From assembly GCF_900100495.1 (NCBI RefSeq), contig NZ_FNCT01000008.1:186001-250000 (forward strand): a stretch of 64,000 nt of DNA, written 5' to 3'. Positions within the stretch are counted from its first letter, which is position 1. Every line of letters starts with the position of its first letter. The notes under the pieces were generated by a model. It was not told where the DNA came from and did not search any database. It worked only from the letters and a program-made list of their open reading frames with translations. The stretch is from Pseudomonas benzenivorans. Its GTDB lineage: Bacteria; Pseudomonadota; Gammaproteobacteria; Pseudomonadales; Pseudomonadaceae. This document shows positions 1 to 9,296 of this stretch, piece after piece. The position numbers and the translations under genes were made by a program.

Positions 1-347
1 CCGGCAACCAGGCGCGGCTGCTGCAACGCCCGCAAAAGGCCGTGCCCCACAACGAGGCCTGGATAGCCGCGATCGGCGGTGGCGGCGGCTCGCCGCTGGC
101 CGGCGGGCTGCAGCTGGCCGAGCGCACCCTGGCCAAGGTACGCAAATCCGCGCCGGGCAAACAGATCGGCCTGTGGCTGCTCAGCGACGGGCGCTTCAGC
201 CAACTGCCGGCGCGCCCGCGGCATGCCGATTTCTGCGTGGTGGTGGATTTCGAGAACCAGCCGCTGCCGCTCGGCCGCGCCGTGCAGCTCGCCCGCCTGT
301 GGGGCGCCGAGCATGTGCGCGCGGTGGATCTGTGTGGCGCCCAATAG
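1..347 (+). CDS. VWA-domain protein, ChlD/BchD-like (C-terminal part)
   Basis: The reading frame is open from the left edge (first full codon at base 3) to TAG at 345-347, so only the last ~114 codons are here. The visible part looks like the C-terminal half of a von Willebrand A domain of the magnesium-chelatase D-subunit type: a glycine-rich GGGGG-SPL stretch that fits the MIDAS threonine/serine loop, then a hydrophobic strand ending in LLSDGR, then a VVVDFE strand. In pseudomonads such proteins usually sit downstream of a ChlI-like AAA+ ATPase near cobN and are thought to serve cobalamin-type metal insertion; that context lies outside this window. The family call is inference from the motif pattern of a fragment. 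Confidence 0.6.
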   Translation, partial: GNQARLLQRPQKAVPHNEAWIAAIGGGGGSPLAGGLQLAERTLAKVRKSAPGKQIGLWLLSDGRFSQLPARPRHADFCVVVDFENQPLPLGRAVQLARLWGAEHVRAVDLCGAQ

Positions 348-364
348 GGCATCGCCGTGCGCGT

Positions 365-385
365 AGCCCGGACGCCATCCGGGCT
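365..385. repeat. REP-like hairpin, GTAGCCCGG type
   Basis: A perfect 8-bp inverted repeat, AGCCCGGA (365-372) and TCCGGGCT (378-385), preceded by GT and followed by AGGG. It has the look of the GTAGCCCGGATG class of dispersed pseudomonad repeats and has no T tract, so it is not an obvious terminator. A partial relative (GTAGCCCGAGC) occurs near 63054. Confidence 0.5.
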
Positions 386-464
386 AGGGTCTGTCTCGCC
401 TAGGTTTTCAACAGCCTGTTAAGGCCGCCAGGGGCAAGCGGCGTGGTTTTCTTTTCCTGCGCGT

Positions 465-492
465 TGTAACGCCAGCCGGCGACCTCGCTCTA
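465..492 (+). promoter_or_regulatory. Possible ECF-sigma-type promoter of bufABC
   Basis: TGTAACG at 465-471 resembles the -35 element (GTAAC core) of several ECF sigma factors, and a CGCTCTA stretch follows about 15 bases later at 486-492. Bufferin-type operons in other bacteria are often controlled by ECF sigma factors, but no ECF gene is present in this window. This is a weak pattern match. Confidence 0.2.
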
Positions 493-556
493 GTCCCATG
501 TCGGCATTGCACACTCTGCTTCGGCCGGCTTACCCAGACCAATCGAGGATGACCGC

Positions 557-811
557 ATGACTACCAAGACTATCGCTTCCGGCGCCGCCCTGGCTTTCGC
601 CGCCGCTACCCTGTTCGCCGGCCTGACCAGCACCCTGGCCGTGGCCGAAGAAGCCAAGGTGCACTGCTACGGCGTCAACGCCTGCAAGGGCCAGAACGAC
701 TGCAAGACCGCGTCCAACAGCTGCAAGGGCCAGGGCTCCTGCAAGGGCCAGGGCTTCAAGAGCATGACCCTGGCCGAGTGCAATGCGGCCAAGGGTACGG
801 TCGGCGAGTGA
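557..811 (+). CDS. bufA: BufA-type bufferin precursor (Cys-rich RiPP)
   Basis: An 84-residue secreted peptide. Residues 1-30 form a signal-like segment with an alanine-rich hydrophobic core ending in AVA. The mature part carries six cysteines (C37, C43, C49, C56, C62, C75) in CKGQ-type repeats, matching the low-complexity BufA2 family. Known bufferins are ribosomally made peptides whose cysteines are converted to thiooxazoles and which bind copper in the periplasm; function here is inferred from family and from the adjacent modification genes. GAGG at 545-548 lies upstream of the ATG. bufB begins 75 bases downstream. Confidence in the family is high because precursor, DUF692 and DUF2063 genes occur together; which cysteines are modified cannot be seen. 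Confidence 0.85.
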   Translation: MTTKTIASGAALAFAAATLFAGLTSTLAVAEEAKVHCYGVNACKGQNDCKTASNSCKGQGSCKGQGFKSMTLAECNAAKGTVGE

Positions 812-886
812 TGGCACGCGGAGTGGCCGGCCTGCGGCCACTCCGGTGCATTCCCTGGCTGTCTTAACCCGCTCGAGGAGCCTGGC

Positions 887-1732
887 ATGTCCGCCGAATC
901 ATTTTGTCTGGGCCATGGCCTGGGCCTGCGCACCCCCTACTACCAGGCGATTCTCGAGCAGCGGCCGGCCGTTGACTGGTTCGAGGTCATCTCGGAAAAC
1001 TACCTGGTCGAGGGCGGCAAGCCGCTCTACTACCTGGATGCCATCGGCGAACACTACCCGCTGGTGATGCACGGCGTGTCGCTGTCGATTGGCGGCCCGC
1101 ACGAACTGGACCGCGACTACCTGCAGCGCCTCAAGCGGTTGGCGCAGCGGGTGCAGCCGCAGTGGATTTCCGATCACCTGTGCTGGAGCCGTGGCAGCGC
1201 CCACCAGCTGCACGACCTGCTGCCGCTGCCGTTCACCGAGGAGAGCCTGCAGCACGTCGCCGCGCGGGTACGCCAGGTGCAGGAGGTGCTGGAGCGGCCG
1301 CTGGTGCTGGAGAACGTCTCCAGCTACCTGCGCAGCGCCGACGATCAGTTCAGCGAATGGCAATTCCTCGCCGCGCTCTGCGAGCTCAGCGGCTGCGAAC
1401 TGCTGCTCGACGTCAACAACGTCTACGTCAGCGCGCGCAATCACGGCTTCGAGCCCTGGGACTTCATCGCCGGCCTGCCGGCGCAGCGCATCCGCCAGCT
1501 GCACCTGGCCGGGCATAGCGACTACGGCAGCTACCTGATCGACACCCACGACCAGCCGGTCGGCGATCCGGTCTGGCAGCTCTACCAGCGCACCCTGCGC
1601 CACCTCGGCCCGGTGGCGACCCTGCTGGAGCGCGACGACCACTATCCGCCGCTGGCGGACCTGCTCGCCGAACTGGCGCGGGCCCGCGACTATGCCGCGG
1701 CGGCCCTGGCGGGGGAACCGGCATGCGCCTGA
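887..1732 (+). CDS. bufB: DUF692 multinuclear iron oxidase (MNIO), BufB
   Basis: A 281-residue DUF692 protein with a TIM-barrel fold family pattern. Putative iron ligands are visible along the chain: H62 in HGVSLS, D96-H97 in SDHLCW, E142-N143 in LENV, D175 and N178 in LLDVNN, H206/H210 in LHLAGH, H221-D222, and E248/D250 in LERDD. Enzymes of this family use two or three non-haem irons and O2 to modify cysteines of RiPP precursors. The preceding Cys-rich BufA is the obvious substrate and the next gene the expected partner. A GAGGAGCC Shine-Dalgarno lies just before the ATG. Its 3' end overlaps bufC by 10 bases, indicating translational coupling. Confidence 0.93.
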   Translation: MSAESFCLGHGLGLRTPYYQAILEQRPAVDWFEVISENYLVEGGKPLYYLDAIGEHYPLVMHGVSLSIGGPHELDRDYLQRLKRLAQRVQPQWISDHLCWSRGSAHQLHDLLPLPFTEESLQHVAARVRQVQEVLERPLVLENVSSYLRSADDQFSEWQFLAALCELSGCELLLDVNNVYVSARNHGFEPWDFIAGLPAQRIRQLHLAGHSDYGSYLIDTHDQPVGDPVWQLYQRTLRHLGPVATLLERDDHYPPLADLLAELARARDYAAAALAGEPACA

Positions 1733-2508
1733 GCGACTGGCAACGCGAGGTCGAGGCCTACCTGCTCGGCAGCGATCCGGCGCCCAACCCGGTGCTGCGT
1801 GCCAGCCTGCGTGGCAGTGCGGCGCTGAGCGCCGAGGACGGCCTGGCGATCTACCATCACGCCTACCGCGCGCGCCTGCTGGAGGCCCTGCGCGGCGATT
1901 ACCCGGCCGTGCATGGCTGGCTCGGCGACGCGCAGTTCGACGCCTTGGCCGGCGCCTATGTCGACGCCCATCCGTCGCGGCACTTCAGCCTGCGCTGGCT
2001 GGGCGCCGAGCTGGCGAACTTCATCGACGGCTACCTGCTGGCCGAGCAGGCGGCGCCGCTGGCCGAACTGGCGCGCCTGGAATGGGCCTTCGGCCTGGCC
2101 TTCGATGCGCCGGCGGGCGAGCCGCTGAGCCTGGAGCAGATGGCCGGCCTGCCGGCCGAGGACTGGCCGGGCCTGCAGGTGCGCCTGTTGCCCAGCGTGC
2201 AGTGGCAAGCCTGTGGCTACAACAGCCTGGCGCTCTGGCGCTCGGTCAAGGAGCAGAGCGGGTTTCCCGGCACGGCGGCCCTGGCGCAGGCGCAGGTCTG
2301 CCTGATCTGGCGCCACGGCCTGATCAGCCAGTACCGCAGCCTGGACCCCGCTGAAGCGCAGGCGCTGCACGGTATGGCGGTGGCCGGCTGGGACTTCGCC
2401 GAACTCTGCCTGCAGCTGAGCGAACTCGGCGACGACGCGCCGCTGCAGGCCGCCAGCTGGCTGCGCCAATGGCTGAGCGACGGCCTGCTGCAACGTCATG
2501 GCCAATAG
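1723..2508 (+). CDS. bufC: DUF2063 (HvfC/BufC-like) partner of the MNIO enzyme
   Basis: A 261-residue DUF2063 protein. The N-terminal DUF2063 region starts with a WQREVEAYLLG-type helix, includes the characteristic IYHHAYRARLLEAL segment near residues 43-56, and continues with GDYPAVHGWLGDAQFDALA. This family is the recruitment partner that binds the precursor peptide and presents it to the DUF692 oxidase; no catalytic residues are expected. The gene overlaps bufB by 10 bases (ATG at 1723, bufB stop at 1730-1732), so the two are almost certainly co-translated. No clear terminator follows before the next promoter region. Confidence 0.9.
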   Translation: MRLSDWQREVEAYLLGSDPAPNPVLRASLRGSAALSAEDGLAIYHHAYRARLLEALRGDYPAVHGWLGDAQFDALAGAYVDAHPSRHFSLRWLGAELANFIDGYLLAEQAAPLAELARLEWAFGLAFDAPAGEPLSLEQMAGLPAEDWPGLQVRLLPSVQWQACGYNSLALWRSVKEQSGFPGTAALAQAQVCLIWRHGLISQYRSLDPAEAQALHGMAVAGWDFAELCLQLSELGDDAPLQAASWLRQWLSDGLLQRHGQ

Positions 2509-2552
2509 CCAGAGCAGAGGGAACCGATAGCCTGACACGCGAGTCATCTGAA

Positions 2553-2559
2553 CTATCCT
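2553..2559 (+). promoter_or_regulatory. Possible RpoS-type -10 element for cfa
   Basis: CTATCCT at 2553-2559 differs by one base from the CTATACT -10 hexamer region favoured by the stationary-phase sigma factor RpoS. cfa genes of pseudomonads and enterics are known to be RpoS-dependent. No convincing -35 is seen, which is common for RpoS promoters. Confidence 0.35.
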
Positions 2560-2590
2560 CTTCAAAGATCGATGAACGGTGGAGGTTCCT

Positions 2591-3775
2591 ATGCTCGCGT
2601 ATCTGCCCTCGGCCCTGCGTGACCTGCAGCTACCCCTGCGACTACGCCTGTGGGACGGCAAACAGATCGACCTCGGTCCCGAGCCGCGGGTCACCATGGT
2701 GGTCAAGGACCCCAGCCTGGTGGCGCAACTGGCCCATCCGAGCCTGGACGCCCTCGGCGGTGCCTATGTCGAGGGCCGCCTGGACCTGGAGGGACCGATG
2801 GCGGCGATCATCGAGCTCGGCGATGTTCTCAGCCAGGCGCTGATCGGCGAGCAGCCCGTCGTCCTGAGCCCCCGCGAGGCCCATGACAAGGCCCGCGATG
2901 CGGCAGCCATCAGCTACCACTACGACCTGTCCAACGACTTCTACGCACTCTGGCTGGACCGCGAGATGGTCTATTCCTGCGCCTACTTCGAGACCGGCAC
3001 GGAAGACCTCGAGCAGGCGCAGCAGGCCAAGCTGCGCCACCTGTGCCGCAAGCTGCGCCTGCAACCGGGCGAGCGCCTGCTGGATGTCGGCTGCGGCTGG
3101 GGCGGCCTGGCGCGCTTCGCCGCCCGCGAGTTCGGCGCCGAGGTATTCGGCATCACCCTCAGCCAGGCGCAGCTAGATCTGGCGCGCCAGCGGGTCGCCG
3201 ACGAGGGGCTGGCGCAGCAGGTGCAGCTGGAACTGCTGGACTACCGCGATCTGCCGCAGGACGGGCGGTTCGACAAGGTGGTCAGCGTCGGCATGTTCGA
3301 GCACGTCGGCCACGCCAACCTGCCGCTCTACTGCCAGAGGCTGTTCGGCGCGGTGAAGAGCGGCGGCCTGGTGATGAACCACGGCATCACCGCCAAGCAC
3401 AGCGACGGCCGCCCGGTCGCCCGCGGCGGCGGCGAGTTCATCGGCCGCTATGTGTTCCCCGACGGCGAACTGCCGCACCTGGCGACCATGACCGCGCAGC
3501 TCAGCGATGCCGGCCTGGAGGTGGTCGATGTGGAAAACCTGCGGCTGCACTACGCGCGCACCCTGGAGCACTGGAGCGCGCGCCTGGAAACGCAGCTGGA
3601 CAAGGCCGCGCAACTGGTGCCGGAACAGGCCCTGCGCATCTGGCGGCTGTACCTGGCCGGCTGCGCCTATGGCTTCGCCCATGGCTGGATGAGCCTGCAC
3701 CAGATCCTCGCGGTCAAGCCGCACGCCGACGGCAGCCACGACCTGCCCTGGACCCGCGCCGACCTGTACCGCTGA
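2591..3775 (+). CDS. cfa: Cyclopropane-fatty-acyl-phospholipid synthase
   Basis: A 394-residue SAM-dependent enzyme that adds a methylene bridge to cis double bonds of membrane phospholipid acyl chains. Visible features are the family HYDLSNDFY motif (110-118), YSCAYF (128-133) and the SAM-binding motif VGCGWGG (166-172), followed by MFEHVGH. The N-terminal ~100 residues form the usual non-catalytic domain. The chosen ATG has GGAGG at 2581-2585; an upstream in-frame GTG at 2579 overlaps that ribosome site and is unlikely. The enzyme acts at the inner membrane, typically at entry into stationary phase. It lies 82 bases after bufC and may have its own RpoS-type promoter. Confidence 0.93.
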   Translation: MLAYLPSALRDLQLPLRLRLWDGKQIDLGPEPRVTMVVKDPSLVAQLAHPSLDALGGAYVEGRLDLEGPMAAIIELGDVLSQALIGEQPVVLSPREAHDKARDAAAISYHYDLSNDFYALWLDREMVYSCAYFETGTEDLEQAQQAKLRHLCRKLRLQPGERLLDVGCGWGGLARFAAREFGAEVFGITLSQAQLDLARQRVADEGLAQQVQLELLDYRDLPQDGRFDKVVSVGMFEHVGHANLPLYCQRLFGAVKSGGLVMNHGITAKHSDGRPVARGGGEFIGRYVFPDGELPHLATMTAQLSDAGLEVVDVENLRLHYARTLEHWSARLETQLDKAAQLVPEQALRIWRLYLAGCAYGFAHGWMSLHQILAVKPHADGSHDLPWTRADLYR

Positions 3776-3807
3776 GAAACCGGCGCTGCGGCCTGCCAAG
3801 GGACCTT

Positions 3808-3896
3808 GTAGGAGCGGGCCATGCCCGCGATAGGACCTTCCGGCCGCCGCTGCGAGTCGCGGCTCAAGCGGATCGCCGCCCGGCCCCGCCCACAAG
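3808..3896. repeat. REP-like element, GTAGGAGCGG type
   Basis: This holds most of the 3776-4022 gap. It begins GTAGGAGCGGGCC, folds through a GCGGGC/GCCCGC stem, and is followed by a diverged second half ending in GCCCACAAG. The same opening motif recurs at 26177 and, as GTAGGAGGGG, at 18722. No gene is seen in this gap. Confidence 0.55.
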
Positions 3897-4022
3897 AGCA
3901 ACGCGGGGCAGCGGTGCCGTTTTCACTAGGCCCCGGCCGGGAACAGGGCAGTTTCCTTCAATACCGCGTGCCGCACGCCTGTCAGTCTTCGCCTTCCTTG
4001 TGGCGATACTGACGGGTGTGCG

Positions 4023-4610
4023 ATGACGATCCTGCTTTCCATGGCGGCCTTTGCCCTGGCCGCCTCGATTTCCCCCGGTCCGGTGAATCTGCTGGCGTTG
4101 AGTTCCGGGGCCCGCTACGGCCTGCGTGCCAGCCTGCGGCATGTGACCGGGGCGACCCTGGGCTTCACCCTGCTGCTGCTGGCCATGGGCCTGGGGCTGC
4201 ACCGGCTGTTGAGCCAGTGGCCGCTGCTGGCGGCGCTGATCCGCTGGTCCGGGGTGGCCTTCCTGCTCTACATGGCCTACGGCCTGGCCCGCGACGATGG
4301 CCGGCTGGACAGCGGCAAGGCGCACCAGGCGCCCTCCCTGCTCACCGGCGCGGTGATGCAATGGCTCAATCCCAAGGCCTGGCTGGCGGCCCTGGCCGGT
4401 ATGGGCGCCTACGCGGCGGACGGCGAGCTCGGCCTGGTCGGGCAGTTCGCGGCGCTGTACTTCGTCATCTGCTACCTGTCGATCGCCTGCTGGGCCTATG
4501 CCGGCGCGTTCCTCAGCCAGTACCTGGAGCAACCGCGGCGCATGCGCCGCTTCAATCGCAGCCTGGCGCTGCTGCTGGTGGGGTCGGCGGGCTATCTGCT
4601 GTGGCCCTGA
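4023..4610 (+). CDS. LysE/RhtB-family amino-acid exporter
   Basis: A 195-residue integral membrane protein of the LysE/RhtB translocator superfamily, the usual length for the family. The N-terminus has the family signature SPGPVNLLALSSGARYG at about residues 16-32, and the chain contains about six hydrophobic segments. QWLNPKAW near residue 117 is the second conserved family motif. These proteins export amino acids or related metabolites driven by proton motive force; the substrate is not predictable. The stop codon abuts the stop of a convergent AraC regulator, which is a plausible controller but not shown to be one. Confidence 0.85.
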   Translation: MTILLSMAAFALAASISPGPVNLLALSSGARYGLRASLRHVTGATLGFTLLLLAMGLGLHRLLSQWPLLAALIRWSGVAFLLYMAYGLARDDGRLDSGKAHQAPSLLTGAVMQWLNPKAWLAALAGMGAYAADGELGLVGQFAALYFVICYLSIACWAYAGAFLSQYLEQPRRMRRFNRSLALLLVGSAGYLLWP

Positions 4611-5441
4611 TCAGGCCGGGCGGCGGTATTGCCCGGGGGTGGCGGCGAGCAACTGCTTGAAGGTGCGCTGGAAGTGCGCCTGGTCGGCGAAGCCGGCCGC
4701 CAGGGCCACCTCGGCGATCTCGCCGCCGCGCCTGAGCCGGGCCTGGGCATACTGGATGCGGCGATTGAGCAGGTAGGCGTGGGGCGTCATGCCGTAGCCA
4801 TGGCGGAAGCTGCGGATCAGGTAGGACGGCGAGAGTCCGGCCGCCGCGCAGATGTCCTCCAGCTTCAGCGCCTCGGTGCAGTGATCGCGGATGAATTCGG
4901 CGGCCAGGCGGATCCGCGGGTTGTCCGCGCGGCGGCTGGCGGGCGCCGGCTCCAGGCGCCGCTGCAGTTCGCTGAAGAACTCCAGCAGGGCGCAGTGCTT
5001 GTGCAGGGTATCGGCGCCGCTGTCGCTGAGCAGCTCATAGAGGCGATTCAGGCCGCGATAGAGCAGCGGGTCGTGGCTGAGTATCGCCGCGAAGGCGCGC
5101 AGCGGCTGGTTGCGGCTGAAGCCCAGCTGCTGCTGCAGCTCGCTCAGCCAGGCCACCTCGACATAGAACATGCGATAGGACCAGGGCTGGCCCTCCAGCG
5201 GGTTGCAGGCATGCACGTCGCCCGGGTTCATCAGCACCACGCTGCCGGCGGCGATCCGCTCTCGCGCCTTTTCGTTGAGGTAGCTGCTGCGGCCAGCGGT
5301 GATCGCGCCGATCGAGAAACACTCGTGGGAGTGCCGGGCGTAGCACAGCTGGCGGCCATCCAGCACGTCCCGCGCCTCGACGAACGGCAGCGCCGGGTCG
5401 CGCCAGAAGCGCGGAGTGGTCGGCTGCTTGACTGTGGCCAT
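4611..5441 (-). CDS. AraC-family transcriptional regulator with cupin sensor domain
   Basis: A 276-residue AraC/XylS regulator. The N-terminal half carries a cupin-like AraC-binding domain (HSHECFSIGAI, then GSVVLMNPGDVHACNP near residues 60-75). The C-terminal ~100 residues hold two helix-turn-helix motifs: LEDICAAAGLSPSYLIRSFR and the IAEVALAAGFADQAHFQRTF signature. Convergent with the LysE-type exporter with no intergenic base, a frequent arrangement for an exporter and its regulator, although usually the pair is divergent. The ATG at 5441 was chosen because the sensor domain starts shortly after it; the open frame extends far upstream only as antisense of dctB. Confidence 0.88.
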   Translation of the reverse strand: MATVKQPTTPRFWRDPALPFVEARDVLDGRQLCYARHSHECFSIGAITAGRSSYLNEKARERIAAGSVVLMNPGDVHACNPLEGQPWSYRMFYVEVAWLSELQQQLGFSRNQPLRAFAAILSHDPLLYRGLNRLYELLSDSGADTLHKHCALLEFFSELQRRLEPAPASRRADNPRIRLAAEFIRDHCTEALKLEDICAAAGLSPSYLIRSFRHGYGMTPHAYLLNRRIQYAQARLRRGGEIAEVALAAGFADQAHFQRTFKQLLAATPGQYRRPA

Positions 5442-5588
5442 GTTTGCTCCCGGATTCCGCCATGCTGCGACTGGCCGACTATAGTCGGCGCTGGCCGCTG
5501 CACCAAGCCCCGCGCGCCCGCGGCGGCCGGCCTGCAACGAACGGCGCTTTGCCTTAGCATACCGGGATCGCCTTGAGCCGAGCCGTGC

Positions 5589-7343
5589 ATGCCCGCTTTC
5601 CTTCCGCGCTACCGCGTCGTCCTGATCGTGCTGCTGATCCTCCTCGGCCTGCTCGCCAGCATCTGGCTGGCCGGGCGCTATGCCGAGCAGCGCGCCTGGC
5701 AGGAGCGCAGCGCCGAGGCGCGCGGGCAGTTGCAGCTGTATGCCCAGTCGATCCACACCCTGGTCGAGCGCTTCCGCTCGGTGCCCGAAGTGCTGGCGCT
5801 GGACAGCGACATCAAGGCGCTGCTGCATGCGCCGGACGACCGCCTGCTGCGCGACCAGCTCAATCGTCGCCTGGAGCGGCTCAACGCCGCCGCCGGCGCC
5901 AACGTGCTGTACCTGCTGGATAGCCGCGGCGAGACCCTGGCGGCGAGCAACTGGCGCGACTGGAGCAGCTTCGTCGGCAACAACTACGCCTTCCGTCCCT
6001 ACTTCCAGGATGCCGTGCGCCAGTCCGCCGGGCGCTACTTCGCGGTCGGCGTGACCACCGGGATTCCCGGCTACTTCCTCTCCCACGTGGTGCGCGACGA
6101 CGACGGCGGCGTGCTCGGCGTGCTGGTGGTCAAGCTCGAGCTGGAGGACCTGCAGCGCGAGTGGGCGGGGCAGGCCGGCGTGTTGCTGGTGGCCGACAGC
6201 TATTCGGTGGTGATCCTCAGCAACCGCCCGGCCTGGCGCTTCCGCGCCCTCGGCGAACTCGACGAACACGCCCGCGCCGAGCTGGTGGAGGTGCGCAAGT
6301 ATGCCGAACAGGCGCTCGAGCCGCTGCCCAGCGAGCTGCGCCGGCAGATCGACGGCGGCAGCGAATGGCGCCGGGTGGATGGCCCGGACGGGCGCCGCGA
6401 CTACCTCTGGCAACGCCTGGCGCTGCCGGAGGACGACTGGACCCTGCACCTGCTGCTCGAGCCGCAGACCCTGGTCGACAGCGTGCGCAGCTACCGCCTG
6501 GCCGCCGCCGGGGTGTGGATGACCCTGGCCTTCCTGCTGCTGTTCCTCGCCCAGCGGCGCAAGAACCAGCGCCTGCAGGCGGGCATCCGCGAACGCCTGG
6601 AGCGCGAGGTGACGCTGCGCACCGCCGAATTGCGCGAGGCCCAGGAGGGCCTGGTGCACGCGGCGAAGATGGCTGCCCTGGGGCAGATGTCGGCGGCCAT
6701 GGCGCACGAGATCAACCAGCCGCTGACCGCCATGCAGATGCAGCTGGGCAGCCTGCGCCTGCTGCTCGACAGCGGCCGCCAGGCCGACGTGCGCGAGGGC
6801 CTGCAGCGCATCGACGGCCTGCTGCAGCGCATGGCCGGATTGACCAGCCACCTGAAGACCTTCGCCCGCAAGAGCCCGGCCGGCCTCAGCGAACGGCTGC
6901 ACCCGGGCGAGGTGCTGGAGCAGGCGCTGCAACTGCTGGCGCCGCGGCTGCGCAGCGAACAGGTGGAACTGCGCCGCGAAGTAGATGCGAGCGTGCAGGT
7001 GATGGGCGACGCGATCCGCCTCGAGCAGGTGCTCCTCAACCTGCTGCACAATGCCCTGGACGCCATGGCGGGCGCCGAGCGGCGGGTGCTCAGCATCGTC
7101 ATCCGGCGCCAGGACGAGCACTGCCTGCTCAGCGTGGAGGACAGCGGCGGCGGCATCGCCAGCGAGCACCTGGCCAGCGTGTTCGAGCCGTTCTTCACCA
7201 CCAAGCCGGTGGGCCAGGGCCTGGGCCTGGGCCTGGCGGTGTCCTACGGCATCGTCCGCGAACTGGGCGGCAGTCTGGAGGCGGCCAACGGCGAGCAGGG
7301 CGCAGTCTTTACCCTCAGGTTGCCGGCGGCTCCGAATCCGTAG
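5589..7343 (+). CDS. dctB: DctB-like C4-dicarboxylate sensor histidine kinase
   Basis: A 584-residue sensor kinase. One membrane segment lies at about residues 8-27 and a second at about 306-323, bracketing a ~280-residue periplasmic dCache-type domain. A short coiled coil leads to the H box GQMSAAMAHEINQPL (phospho-acceptor His ~373), the N box LLHNALDAM (~485) and the G boxes DSGGGIAS and GQGLGLGLAVSYGI. This domain order matches DctB, which senses dicarboxylates and phosphorylates DctD. The stop codon TAG (7341-7343) lies inside a REP-like repeat. Ligand specificity is uncertain because the downstream transporter is of TAXI type, not DctPQM. Confidence 0.85.
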   Translation: MPAFLPRYRVVLIVLLILLGLLASIWLAGRYAEQRAWQERSAEARGQLQLYAQSIHTLVERFRSVPEVLALDSDIKALLHAPDDRLLRDQLNRRLERLNAAAGANVLYLLDSRGETLAASNWRDWSSFVGNNYAFRPYFQDAVRQSAGRYFAVGVTTGIPGYFLSHVVRDDDGGVLGVLVVKLELEDLQREWAGQAGVLLVADSYSVVILSNRPAWRFRALGELDEHARAELVEVRKYAEQALEPLPSELRRQIDGGSEWRRVDGPDGRRDYLWQRLALPEDDWTLHLLLEPQTLVDSVRSYRLAAAGVWMTLAFLLLFLAQRRKNQRLQAGIRERLEREVTLRTAELREAQEGLVHAAKMAALGQMSAAMAHEINQPLTAMQMQLGSLRLLLDSGRQADVREGLQRIDGLLQRMAGLTSHLKTFARKSPAGLSERLHPGEVLEQALQLLAPRLRSEQVELRREVDASVQVMGDAIRLEQVLLNLLHNALDAMAGAERRVLSIVIRRQDEHCLLSVEDSGGGIASEHLASVFEPFFTTKPVGQGLGLGLAVSYGIVRELGGSLEAANGEQGAVFTLRLPAAPNP

Positions 7344-7414
7344 GGTGGGTTGGCGGTGCTCGACTTGCTCTGTGATTTTTCCGTGCGCCGTTCCGCGCCG
7401 CTAACCCACCCTAC
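7340..7414. repeat. REP-like element, GTAGGGTGGGTT type
   Basis: Inverted arms GTAGGGTGGGTT (7340-7351) and AACCCACCCTAC (7403-7414) are perfect complements separated by 51 bases. The left arm supplies the dctB stop codon. The element separates dctB from dctD, so the two genes are not tightly coupled although they probably share a transcript. Related copies flank dctD on its other side (8816) and follow the TAXI binding-protein gene (10289). Confidence 0.75.
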
Positions 7415-7460
7415 AAAAATAACCAGGCGTTACACTGCGGCGGATTGGACGGGAGGTGCT

Positions 7461-8804
<1,344 letters not shown>

Positions 8805-8815
8805 GGGCGCACGAT

Positions 8816-8889
8816 GTAGGGTGGGTTAGGCGACGCCCAGACGCCTCATTGGCTGTAAGTCGTGTGGATGCGCCGCTAACCCACCCTAC
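8816..8889. repeat. REP-like element, GTAGGGTGGGTT type
   Basis: Left arm GTAGGGTGGGTTAG at 8816-8829; right arm CTAACCCACCCTAC ending at 8889; a perfect 14-bp inverted pair. It is the second copy flanking dctD. The rest of the 491-base gap to 9296 holds a sigma-54-like site at 9009-9025 and otherwise no supportable gene. Confidence 0.75.
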
Positions 8890-9008
8890 GGGGATTCGGC
8901 TGGATGATCGGCGGATTTTTGCCTAATAAAATTCCAGGCTGAGCGTATTTCCGCCTACCAGCTTCGGCATCTCTTGATAAAACCGCTCTAGAACAGGGCT
9001 TTCAGCCC

Positions 9009-9025
9009 TTGGCACGGCATCTGCT
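9009..9025 (+). promoter_or_regulatory. Sigma-54 (-24/-12) promoter candidate
   Basis: TTGGCACG-GCAT-CTGCT has the invariant GG (9011-9012) and GC (9023-9024) with the correct spacing and differs from the RpoN consensus TGGCACG-N4-TTGCW at one base. It lies after a DctD-type RpoN activator gene and points at the TAXI operon, but leaves a leader of about 260 bases before the ATG at 9297. No enhancer site was identified. Confidence 0.5.
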
Positions 9026-9296
9026 ATAGCTCTTGTCAGCCAGCTGCATTGTCGTGCGCCGGCAACATAAGAAAGACAAGAGGTCAGCCCATGCACTGCC
9101 ATCCAGCTTCCGCGAGCGCGTCTCGCCATGCCTGTCCACGCCTCCTCCTGCGCACCTGGCCCGGGCCGGGTGCCGGCGCTTGCCGCCGTGCGCAACCCTG
9201 AGCGAACCCGGGCGTGCCCATCCGCTGCGGCGGGTAGGCATCGTCTACAGTGAAAAAACGCTGCATTAAAGCCATAACAACGACGGAGATTCTTCC

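Noticed and set aside
4611..7169. 852-codon open frame on the minus strand
   Set aside because: Only the part up to 5441 is a real AraC gene. The remainder is antisense of dctB, with His/Gln/Ala-rich low-complexity translation typical of GC-rich shadow frames.
9033..9269. Possible 78-residue ORF in the leader of the TAXI operon
   Set aside because: No ribosome site, no family resemblance, and composition like untranslated GC-rich sequence; it would also lie in the expected leader of the sigma-54 transcript.
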